DNA of 64,000 nucleotides from Clostridia bacterium (GTDB lineage Bacteria > Bacillota > Clostridia > Oscillospirales > Acutalibacteraceae): contig JAFQOT010000014.1 in NCBI GenBank assembly GCA_017403065.1, positions 1 to 64,000 of the forward strand, written 5' to 3'. Both the position numbers and the translations under genes were made by a program. Shown here piece after piece: positions 53,938 through 61,011 of the stretch. The notes under the pieces were generated by a model, which was given only the letters and a program-made list of their open reading frames with translations, ran no database searches and was not told the origin of the DNA. Each line of letters begins with the position of its first letter. Position 1 is the first letter of the stretch.

Positions 53938-54195
53938 ATATTTGTTTCAGGGGGGTGTTCAGGCGCAGATTTTCTCGGTGAACGGTATGCCAAAGAAAAT
54001 GGGTATAAAATAGAACGGCATTCTGCAGAATGGGAAAAATTCGGAAAATCTGCAGGGCCTAAAAGAAATCTTGAAATGGCAAGAAATTGTGATTATGTGA
54101 TATGCTTTTGGGATGGTAAAAGTAAAGGGACGAAATCTATGATATACTACGCCAACAAATTTAGCAGACAAATTAGAATCAAATATATTAAGTAG
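53938..54195 (+). pseudogene. Fragment of a SLOG-family (DUF2493, YspA-like) gene, 5' part missing
   Basis: An open frame without start codon encodes SGGCSGADFLGERYAKENG, then a segment with WEKFGKSAGPKRNLEMA, and CDYVICFWDGKSKGTKSMI. This is the C-terminal two thirds of a DUF2493/YspA-like SLOG (nucleotide- or ligand-binding) protein. The normal N-terminal strand-helix (about 40-50 residues) is absent; the frame runs back into the rubrerythrin terminator hairpin (53912-53930). It ends at TAG 54193-54195. It is a decayed remnant of a gene often found on mobile elements. Confidence 0.75.
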
Positions 54196-54280
54196 ATGTG
54201 TTTTTCGTAATAAATAAAAAATAAAGAAATTTTGAATTTTTTCATTTTAAGGTAACAAACTAATATGGGAGGAATAAGAA

Positions 54281-54664
54281 ATGAAAAAAATTATAGCTTT
54301 AGCATTTTCTTTAATTTTAGTTCTTACCTTTGCTGCTTGCGGAGAAAATTCAAACACAGGGGACAATATGAGTTCGGGTATGGATTCTATTGGCTCAAAG
54401 GTTGAATCTGCCGCCGAGGGTGTGGTTGACGAAGCCGAAAAGCTTACTTCATCTGCTAAAATTACATCAGATGAGGCAAAGGCTGCCGCTTTAAAGCACG
54501 CCGGTCTTTCTGAGGCAGACGTAACAGGTCTTGATATCGACCTTGACCGCGATGGAAATGTGTTAAAATACGAGATTGATTTTCATTCCGGCGGTATAGA
54601 GTACGATTACGATATAAATGCTAAAACAGGTGAAATTATTTCAGCAGACAAGGAAAGAGAATAA
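54281..54664 (+). CDS. PepSY-domain lipoprotein
   Basis: A 127-residue secreted lipoprotein with signal peptide and lipobox FAAC (Cys about 20), a low-complexity linker (about 25-60) and one PepSY domain (ITSDEAKAAALKHAGLSEADV, about 62-82; YEIDFHSGGIEYDYDINAKTGEII, about 98-121). PepSY domains often inhibit proteases or mediate surface interactions. AGGAGG-like sequence precedes ATG. Confidence 0.9.
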   Translation: MKKIIALAFSLILVLTFAACGENSNTGDNMSSGMDSIGSKVESAAEGVVDEAEKLTSSAKITSDEAKAAALKHAGLSEADVTGLDIDLDRDGNVLKYEIDFHSGGIEYDYDINAKTGEIISADKERE

Positions 54665-54784
54665 TTGGCTTGTTGAAAAAGTAATAAGGGATATGCTATT
54701 ATAAATATAGTGTATCCCTTGTTTTTAAAATAAATATTTTAAAACAGACGGGGAATTATAAAAAAGATGTCTGGGGGTAGATTT

Positions 54785-55285
54785 ATGGATATAACTGCAT
54801 TATTTAACCTTTCTTATGGCGTATATGTGGTGACCGCTTGGAATCAGGGCGAGGCGACGGGCTGTGTAGTAAATTCGGCTATGCAAATTACGGCAACTAA
54901 TCCAACGGTAGCTATTTCTATGAATCGGGATAATTTTACACACGGTTGTATAACCGAAACAGGTTTTTTCGCTATAAATGTTTTAAGCGAGGATACTGAC
55001 CCTGTAATTATAGGGAAATTCGGTTATCAAAGCGGCAAAAACTTCAAAAAATTTGAGTCTACAGACTGGTCTGTTAAGGGTAATTTGCCTGTATTGAGCT
55101 CTGCTCAAAGCTTTATAGCTTGCAGGGTGATAGATAAAATGGAAACCTCTACTCATACGGTGTTTTTAGGAGAAGTGGTTGATTGCCAAAGCTTAAGTAA
55201 GAAAACACCTATGACATATTCCTATTATCATAAAGTAATAAAGGGTAAGGCGCCTAAAAATGCACCTACTTATATTGAAGAATGA
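54785..55285 (+). CDS. Flavin reductase-like FMN-binding protein
   Basis: A 166-residue flavoprotein of the flavin reductase-like domain family: [35 protein letters not shown] (about 2-36), [21 protein letters not shown] (about 48-68). The start at 54785 has a GGGGGTAG RBS; an upstream ATG at 54767 does not. With the rubredoxin 13 bp downstream it equals, as two genes, the fused high-molecular-weight rubredoxin (Hrb) that feeds electrons to FprA in acetogens. Confidence 0.9.
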   Translation: MDITALFNLSYGVYVVTAWNQGEATGCVVNSAMQITATNPTVAISMNRDNFTHGCITETGFFAINVLSEDTDPVIIGKFGYQSGKNFKKFESTDWSVKGNLPVLSSAQSFIACRVIDKMETSTHTVFLGEVVDCQSLSKKTPMTYSYYHKVIKGKAPKNAPTYIEE

Positions 55286-55298
55286 TGGAGGTGAAAGT

Positions 55299-55454
55299 AT
55301 GAAAAAGTATGTTTGTCCTTGTGGTTATGTTTATGACCCAGAAAAAGGCGATCCAGACAACAATGTTCCCGCAGGCACTGCTTGGGAGGATGTACCTGAG
55401 GATTGGGTATGCCCTGTCTGCAATTTAGGAAAAGACGCATTTGAGGAAGAATAA
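55299..55454 (+). CDS. Rubredoxin with shortened first metal knuckle
   Basis: A 51-residue rubredoxin. The core [30 protein letters not shown] is typical, but the first knuckle reads C-P-C-G instead of C-x-x-C-G, and the second ends CNLGK instead of CGxxK. GGAGG precedes ATG. It probably carries one Fe and works with the flavin reductase before it; the effect of the one-residue deletion on metal binding is unknown. Confidence 0.92.
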   Translation: MKKYVCPCGYVYDPEKGDPDNNVPAGTAWEDVPEDWVCPVCNLGKDAFEEE

Positions 55455-55484
55455 AGCTTAACGTTTTAAGTTTTATGCAGAAAA

Positions 55485-55530
55485 TCACCCGCAAGAGAGC
55501 TTTTAATACTCTTTTGCGGGTGATAATTTT
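55485..55530. terminator. Terminator between rubredoxin and GH4 genes
   Basis: TCACCCGCAAGAG / CTCTTTTGCGGGTGA hairpin with T-rich flank, between convergent genes. Confidence 0.8.
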
Positions 55531-55556
55531 AATATATTTTTTTACTTTAAGAAAAA

Positions 55557-56954
55557 TTAAAGGTTAGACAAATCGAACATATCTAAGTATTCTTTTGTAT
55601 TTTCTACCATTTCCTTAAAGAGCTTCTTGGAATCATCAAGACTGCAGGTAACTAATGGGTCGTTAGCAAATGCCATAAAAATAGCATCAACATCACGCTT
55701 AGAGATAGCCTTGTATACAGCCTCTTGCTCGGCGCAAACACGTGAAACCAAGGGGTAAATTTCGGTTGGGATAGGACCTGCGAAAACAGGGTCTAATGAA
55801 TCAGAGCGGAATATAGCGTTAGTCTCAACAACAGCACCTAAAGGAAGGTTTGGAATCTGGCCATAGTTAGGAATGTTAACGTTAGTAACTAAATCGTGAA
55901 GACCTAAAAGGGCGCGGATTTGGTTTACGCCTTCTTCACCTGTAAGTTCGATTTTTACTTCTTTTTCGCCACTTACCAGCTTTTCGCATTTTTCAAGACG
56001 AGCCTTTAACTGTTTTTTACGGAAATCAACAGTAGTTAACGCAAAGCGCATCTCTTTAACGCGTTCAGGGCTTTCTAAGTACCATTTACCCTCGCAGAAT
56101 TCAGCTAAGTGACGGTCACCCGCAGCAGCGATATAACCGTATTTTTTAAATAAATCAAATTTAACCTTATCGGCGCATGCAAAAGCGCTGTTCATCCAGT
56201 TGTTATCAGCGCCCTTGTCAACACCATCAGGATGTTCTTCACAATATTTCTTATAAATTGGGTATAAATCAATATCATTGTATTTTGCCTGTGTAAGCCA
56301 AGTGAAATGGTTTACTGCAATGGGGTTAACCTTGATTTTGTCACGCTCAACGTTTTTGATACCGCATTCTTCGTCAAGAATTTTAGCTAAAAGCTTTTGT
56401 GTGCCGAATACCTCGTGGCAGCAACCGAAAGCCTTGATTCCAGGAAAAACATCGAAAAGGGTTTTTACGCAAAGGGTCATAGGGTTGGTGTAGTTAATAA
56501 CCCAAGCGTTAGGACAGGTTTCCTTAATATTTTCTGCAATATATTCATACATAGGTATGGTACGCATTGCACGAACAATTCCTCCAGGACCTGTAGAGTC
56601 GCCAACAGGCTGATAAATACCGTATTTTTCAGGTGTATGTACGTCTGAGTGCATTTCATCAAAGGTACCCGGTAAAATAGAAATTATTACAAAATCAGCG
56701 CCGGTAAGAGCCTCTGTGATGGTTTTTGTTGCCTTATAATTCCAAACAGTTTTGGCACCCTCGGCATTATTGAATTTATTACCTATAATTTCGTTTTTGC
56801 ATGCAGCTTCATAGTCGATGTCGTAAAGTGCAACTTCACCGCTTATGTCATCAACTGAAACAAGGTCACTCATAAGGCCCCAAGCCCAGCCGCGTGAGCC
56901 GCCGCCGATATAGGCAATCTTAATATCGGTTACTTTTTTGTCTAAAAATTTCAT
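55557..56954 (-). CDS. Glycoside hydrolase family 4, alpha-galacturonidase-like
   Basis: A 465-residue NAD+- and metal-dependent GH4 enzyme. N-terminal Rossmann GGGSRGWAWG (about 17-26), NYTNPMTLCVKTLF near 153 and the metal-site motif CCHE near 178. The C-H-E form is typical of LplD-like alpha-galacturonidases, while other GH4 groups carry different residues after Cys. It would cleave alpha-linked galacturonides from pectin breakdown. The divergent AraC regulator 151 bp away likely controls it. The exact substrate is inferred. Confidence 0.87.
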   Translation of the reverse strand: MKFLDKKVTDIKIAYIGGGSRGWAWGLMSDLVSVDDISGEVALYDIDYEAACKNEIIGNKFNNAEGAKTVWNYKATKTITEALTGADFVIISILPGTFDEMHSDVHTPEKYGIYQPVGDSTGPGGIVRAMRTIPMYEYIAENIKETCPNAWVINYTNPMTLCVKTLFDVFPGIKAFGCCHEVFGTQKLLAKILDEECGIKNVERDKIKVNPIAVNHFTWLTQAKYNDIDLYPIYKKYCEEHPDGVDKGADNNWMNSAFACADKVKFDLFKKYGYIAAAGDRHLAEFCEGKWYLESPERVKEMRFALTTVDFRKKQLKARLEKCEKLVSGEKEVKIELTGEEGVNQIRALLGLHDLVTNVNIPNYGQIPNLPLGAVVETNAIFRSDSLDPVFAGPIPTEIYPLVSRVCAEQEAVYKAISKRDVDAIFMAFANDPLVTCSLDDSKKLFKEMVENTKEYLDMFDLSNL

Positions 56955-57105
56955 ACAAATACCCTCCTGATTAGGTTAATACCATTATAATAGAGCAAAA
57001 AAACAAATATTTATATAAAAAAATTGATATTTTTCTAAAAAAATAAAGAAATTTTGACCATTATGTGTTATGATATAGTTGTAAAGCAACAAGGGAAGTG
57101 AAAAT

Positions 57106-57912
57106 ATGGCAATTAAAGAGATATTCAGTATGAATTTTTTGCGCAATAAAAGGGAAAATCAAATAGGACGCGGTGTTGTTCACACACATACGGAATATGA
57201 AGTTTATTATATGAAAAACGGGGAAACTTCATATCTTATTGATAACGAGATTTTTAATGTTAAAAAAGGTGATTTTGTTTTCATTCAAAAAGGGATTCCC
57301 CATATGACAGACTACAGAAAAAATTCAGACCACGAAAGAATACTTATAAATTTTTCAAGCAGTATCATAGATGAGTTTTTTTCAGAAATAATTGAGGAGC
57401 TTGCAAATACCAAGCTTGTACATATTTCTGAAACGCATATACCTACCTTAGAGCAGCTGCTCTTTAAAATTGAATCTGAATTTAAAAAGGAGCAAAGAGC
57501 AAAGAATACGGAGCTTAATATATGTATTATGGAGCTTTTGACCTTGATGTACAGGTATAAATGCGAAAGAAAGATGACTGTTAATGAATCTGATAAAATA
57601 TGCTACGATATTTTGGAATACATAAACAATAATTATTATAGCAATATAGGGTTAGGAAATATAAGCAAGATTTTTGCTATAAGCGAGGCATATCTTTCAC
57701 GAAAGTTTAAGTCTGTATTGGGAATAGGAATAAATCAGTATATCACCTATATAAGAATTAACAATGCTAAAAAGCTGCTTTTAGAAACCGATTTATCTAT
57801 AACCGAAATCGCTGAAAAATCAGGCTTTGACGGGAGCAATTATTTTGCCGCTGTGTTTAAAAAATCTGAAGGAATAACACCGTCAGTTTACAGAAAGAGA
57901 AATAAAATATAG
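57106..57912 (+). CDS. AraC-family transcriptional regulator
   Basis: A 268-residue regulator: N-terminal cupin-like sensor domain (HTHTEYEVYYMKNGETSYLIDNEI, about 26-49; GDFVFIQKGIPHMTDY, about 57-72) and C-terminal double HTH (NIGLGNISKIFAISEAYLSRKFKSVLGIGINQYI; ITEIAEKSGFDGSNYFAAVFKKSEGITPSVYRKR). The cupin keeps the usual His residues for a sugar ligand. It is divergent from the GH4 gene and probably activates it. Confidence 0.92.
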   Translation: MAIKEIFSMNFLRNKRENQIGRGVVHTHTEYEVYYMKNGETSYLIDNEIFNVKKGDFVFIQKGIPHMTDYRKNSDHERILINFSSSIIDEFFSEIIEELANTKLVHISETHIPTLEQLLFKIESEFKKEQRAKNTELNICIMELLTLMYRYKCERKMTVNESDKICYDILEYINNNYYSNIGLGNISKIFAISEAYLSRKFKSVLGIGINQYITYIRINNAKKLLLETDLSITEIAEKSGFDGSNYFAAVFKKSEGITPSVYRKRNKI

Positions 57913-58303
57913 AATTGTCGTACGATTTGGTTGCGAAAATCTGTTTTGAACAATGTGAATAATAAAAATACGTTCTCCTTTCTGATTGAAGAAAAATAGC
58001 GCAAACTAAGGGTTTTTCAATCCTAAATTTCCGTATTTGCATATTACACAAAGTGTTTTCGATTTATCAGTGAGTAAAAACTCCCGAAAACCATTGAAAA
58101 TTCAACGAAAGAGTAATATAATATTTTTTGTAATATAAATCTTAATATTGGAAAATGTTTGCGCTTTAAATGGGAGCTATACCGTTTTTATATATAGCGC
58201 AAGCTTTGTTCTGATAAGATTTGTTTGCAGTAATCGGAGTTTGTGCTATTTCGGTGTGTACAGCTTCGGTTACACACACTTTTATTTTATGGGGGAAATG
58301 AGA
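57913..58303 (+). other. Gene-free region with candidate structured leader before a lipoprotein gene
   Basis: The 391-bp gap has no family-like open frame. The second half holds TTGCGCT (58159-58165) and AGCGCAA (58196-58202) as inverted arms. A strong terminator-like hairpin GTGTGTA / TACACAC with a T-rich tail (58254-58288) ends only three bases before the lipoprotein RBS GGGGGAA. This layout would suit a transcription-attenuating leader, but no known riboswitch core was recognised. Confidence 0.4.
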
Positions 58304-58804
58304 ATGAAAAGATTATCTACGCTATTTTTGGTATTCTGTATGCTGTTTGCATTAACTGCTTGCGGTAACATAGACGGACAGAGTGATGAGGATCTGGTAA
58401 TTCCTTTAGGTGATACCGGTGCTACAGTCGCTATTCCCGCCGAGATGGGATTTGAAGCTCAAGAAAGTGAAAAGAATGACTTTTATGGTCTTGGAGCAAA
58501 TAAAGAATGGGCAATTATTGCTAATGTTGACCTTAAGAGCGACTATCCCGATTATACACTTGCTGAGTATGCTTCTTTGACTGCTCAAGCTAATAAGGGT
58601 AGCACACCAGGACAAGATCTTAACGGCAACTACTACTTTACATATTCTCTTGATATGGGTGACAATGACGTATATAAGTACTATACTTCTATACGGGAAA
58701 CTGATACTGGATATATCAGAGTATCGTTCTATTGCTTTGAAGATGCTTGGGATACCTATCGCCCGCAATTTAAAGAGTGGGCAGAAACCATAAAAACCAA
58801 GTAA
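58304..58804 (+). CDS. Small lipoprotein of unknown function
   Basis: A 166-residue lipoprotein with signal peptide and lipobox LTAC (Cys about 21). The remainder (VIPLGDTGATVAIPAEMGF, then a beta-rich domain ending WDTYRPQFKEWAETIKTK) resembles PsbP/DUF-type small surface proteins but I could not assign a family. GGGGGAA (58291-58297) points to ATG 58304; a frame opening further upstream at 58148 runs through the hairpin region and was rejected as start. The next gene follows closely. Confidence 0.75.
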   Translation: MKRLSTLFLVFCMLFALTACGNIDGQSDEDLVIPLGDTGATVAIPAEMGFEAQESEKNDFYGLGANKEWAIIANVDLKSDYPDYTLAEYASLTAQANKGSTPGQDLNGNYYFTYSLDMGDNDVYKYYTSIRETDTGYIRVSFYCFEDAWDTYRPQFKEWAETIKTK

Positions 58805-58822
58805 TTGTTAGAGGAGAAAAAA

Positions 58823-59368
58823 GTGGCTTTAATAAAATGTTCTGAATGTGGAAAAGAAATATCAGATAAAGCAACAAACTGCGTACACTGCGGTTGCCCC
58901 ATACTTTTATCACCTACCAACAGTAATGCTGTAGGCGAGAAACTGTCACACGGTGTAATATCAAGTCAAGAAGCAATCGAGCTGCTCAAGAAATACAAAC
59001 CTAATTTTCTGGTTAGACTTTTCAAGAAACAAGGCTTTTCTGGTTTTCTTAGCAAATTTATTGGTATGACTATAGTATTCATTGTGGCTGGTCGCTTTGG
59101 TGATGTTGATATGGAGATAATACTTCCAATCTTAGGAGTCTGTGTTGTTCTTCTTTTGCTTGGGAGTCTGTATCCTTTGGCACATTTCAAAGGCTATTGT
59201 AGAAGACGTCATATTGATGAAGCAATTCGCAAGGATGTAGGCTATATGAATGTGGCAATAAATGCTTTTAATGCCTTTCCTACTGAAAAAACATTGGTTT
59301 ATATCAGGAAACTCAATCCTGCAGCAGCAAAAGAAATTGAACGGCAACTTGCTGAAAAAAAGAAATAA
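58823..59368 (+). CDS. Zinc-ribbon membrane protein of unknown function
   Basis: A 181-residue protein with N-terminal zinc ribbon (CSECGKEISDKATNCVHCGCPI, about 6-27), a linker containing a SHOCT-like helix (LSHGVISSQEAIELLKKY, about 40-57), then two membrane segments (about 75-91 and 98-116) and a basic C-terminal helix. Start GTG 58823 is set by GAGGAG at 58811-58816. A role is not known. Confidence 0.75.
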   Translation: MALIKCSECGKEISDKATNCVHCGCPILLSPTNSNAVGEKLSHGVISSQEAIELLKKYKPNFLVRLFKKQGFSGFLSKFIGMTIVFIVAGRFGDVDMEIILPILGVCVVLLLLGSLYPLAHFKGYCRRRHIDEAIRKDVGYMNVAINAFNAFPTEKTLVYIRKLNPAAAKEIERQLAEKKK

Positions 59369-59379
59369 TTGCTAAAACG

Positions 59380-59416
59380 CCCTGCAAGACTTCAAAAAAC
59401 TTGCAGGGTACTTTTA
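59380..59416 (+). terminator. Terminator after the zinc-ribbon gene
   Basis: CCCTGCAAG / CTTGCAGGG hairpin with a T-rich tail. Confidence 0.75.
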
Positions 59417-59525
59417 TGCTTAAACTTAATGGTATTTTTACAAATTATGCTCATTTCACCTCGTAGAGTCCACTGACAAGCTTTGTTCAGAATATCTGTA
59501 AAAGTGTCAATGAATAGTGAATAAT

Positions 59526-59570
59526 ACAAAACAAAAATCCCATCGACTTGCAGTCAATAGGATTTTCGTT
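59526..59570 (-). terminator. Terminator module downstream of the tmRNA repeats
   Basis: On the minus strand a hairpin AATCCTATTGACTG / GTCGATGGGATT with T-run follows the last CCA-like end. About 50 bases here, including TATTATTCACTATTCATT after the hairpin, match the sequence following tRNA-Ala (32970-33035). Confidence 0.75.
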
Positions 59571-59765
59571 TGGTGGGGCGAGAGCTTAAATTCAAACCTC
59601 TTGGTCGAGCCGCTAATTTTAGATTAGCACAAGACTTCAGAACGAATTGGGTGTGGCAGCTTGCCACTGGTGGAGATGAGGATTTAAATTCAAACCTCTC
59701 GGTCGAGCCGCTAATTTTAGATTAGCACAAGACTTCAGAACGAATTGGGTGTGGCAACTTGCCAC
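59571..59765 (-). repeat. Two tandem 97/98-bp repeats with tRNA-like 3' ends, abutting ssrA
   Basis: Units 59571-59667 and 59668-59765 are nearly identical in their central 70 bases. On the minus strand each unit runs GTGGCAAGYTGCCAC..., includes the hairpin GCTAAT / ATTAGC, and ends with a T-arm-like GAGGTTTGAATTTAA. Unit 59668-59765 then ends TCCTCATCTCCACCA, identical to the tmRNA end; the outer unit ends CTCGCCCCACCA. They follow the tmRNA CCA end directly. Confidence 0.8.
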
Positions 59766-60111
59766 TGGTGGAGATGAGGAGAATCGAACTCCTGTCCGGA
59801 AATCTATCCCTATCGGCCTCTCCGAGCGCAGACACATCTTTACATTCCCTTGCGCTAACGCTAAGTGTCGGGCTTTAGCGCTTGGTAGCTCCTAAGCCGT
59901 GACAGAAAAAGGAGCGTTTTTCTGTTCACGTTCACCACTAAAATGACACCCTAACTGAGCCGTGGTATTCTCAGGTCGGATGAGCCGCCTGATTAGGCAG
60001 CTAAAGCAACAGTATTGTTGTTAGTTAATTTTGTTTGCGATTTTTAAAGTGGTACCGCGCCACTGCTCGCTTCCGATATTTCAAAATCCCCGTCGAAACC
60101 TTTACATCCCC
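59766..60111 (-). ncRNA. ssrA: Transfer-messenger RNA (tmRNA)
   Basis: The minus strand begins GGGGATGTAAAGGTTTCGACGG and ends with T-arm AGGAG TTCGATT CTCCT and CATCTCC-ACCA; the ends pair as the tRNA-like acceptor. The tag-coding part ends GCT TTA GCT GCC TAA, giving VALAA. The frame upstream reads SQTKLTNNNTVALAA. It rescues stalled ribosomes together with SmpB, encoded just upstream. Confidence 0.95.
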
Positions 60112-60133
60112 ATATAAAAGCAAATAAGTCGGG

Positions 60134-60592
60134 TTATTTGTTTTGTTCCTTTAATGCTCTGTCAATAGCTCGGTTTGCGTCACGCTTGGCGGCGGTTTCA
60201 CGCTTGTCGTAAAGCTTTTTGCCCTTGCAAAGACCCACCTGCACCTTAACCAAAGAGCCTTTAAAGTAAACAGAAAGGGGCACTAATGCCAGACCTTGCT
60301 GCTTGACAGTTCCAAAAAGGCGCATAATTTCTCTTTTATGCATTAAAAGCTTACGGTTTCTGTCAGGCTGACGGTTAAAAATATTGCCGTGGTCATAGGG
60401 GCTTATATGCATTTGCTTTACTATCATTTCCCCATCGTCAATAGAAATCCACGCATCCTTAAGGTTTATACCCCCCGCGCGTATAGACTTTACTTCTGTA
60501 CCTGAGAGAGAAATTCCGGCTTCAAAGCTTTCAAGTACAAAATATTCGTGGTATGCCTTTTTGTTTGTTGCGATAGTTTTTGTGTTATCCAC
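60134..60592 (-). CDS. smpB: SsrA-binding protein SmpB
   Basis: A 152-residue partner of tmRNA in trans-translation: NKKAYHEYFVLESFEAGISLSGTEVKSIRAGGINLKDAW (about 10-48), PDRNRKLLMHKREI and the C-terminal basic tail KLYDKRETAAKRDANRAIDRALKEQ. It lies 22 bp upstream of ssrA on the same strand. Confidence 0.97.
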   Translation of the reverse strand: MDNTKTIATNKKAYHEYFVLESFEAGISLSGTEVKSIRAGGINLKDAWISIDDGEMIVKQMHISPYDHGNIFNRQPDRNRKLLMHKREIMRLFGTVKQQGLALVPLSVYFKGSLVKVQVGLCKGKKLYDKRETAAKRDANRAIDRALKEQNK

Positions 60593-60643
60593 CTGATTCC
60601 CCTCCTTTCACAGTATAACAGAAAAAAATTAAAAAGTCTGTCG

Positions 60644-60688
60644 AAAAATAAACGCCCTGACAAGTCGAAAGGCTTGCGGGCGTTTATC
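60644..60688 (-). terminator. Terminator of the small ferredoxin gene
   Basis: On the minus strand AACGCCCGCAAGCC / TTGTCAGGGCGTT followed by T-rich sequence. Confidence 0.75.
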
Positions 60689-60701
60689 TTTTAAAACGAA
60701 A

Positions 60702-60872
60702 TTAGTTTTCCGAAATAGCCTCAACAGGACAACCAGCAGCACAAGCACCACAGTCGCAGCATTTGTCAGCATCGATTACATATTGGGTATCGCCTTCGGA
60801 AATAGCCTCGCAAGGACAGCTTGCAGCACAAGCGCCACAGCTAATGCAAGCATCAGTAATTTTATAAGCCAT
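60702..60872 (-). CDS. 2[4Fe-4S] ferredoxin
   Basis: A 56-residue clostridial-type ferredoxin. Two cluster motifs, CISCGACAASCPCEAI (about 9-24) and CCDCGACAAGCPVEAI (about 38-53), each contribute four Cys in the C-x2-C-x2-C-x3-C pattern, with an extra Cys at positions 21 and 38. GGAGGTG precedes the ATG at 60872. It serves as a low-potential electron carrier. Own terminator follows. Confidence 0.95.
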   Translation of the reverse strand: MAYKITDACISCGACAASCPCEAISEGDTQYVIDADKCCDCGACAAGCPVEAISEN

Positions 60873-61011
60873 CTAAATACACCTCCGTAGCTTTCTGTTA
60901 ATATCATTTTATCATATTTAATTCAAAAAGCAAGAAAAATATTACAATAAACATAAAATACTATTATTTTTCCTCAAAATTTGACAGTTTTCATTCTTTT
61001 TCAAGCAATTT

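Noticed and set aside
58148..58303. Extended N-terminus of the lipoprotein at 58304
   Set aside because: The extension crosses the terminator-like hairpin, lacks an RBS and would bury the signal peptide.
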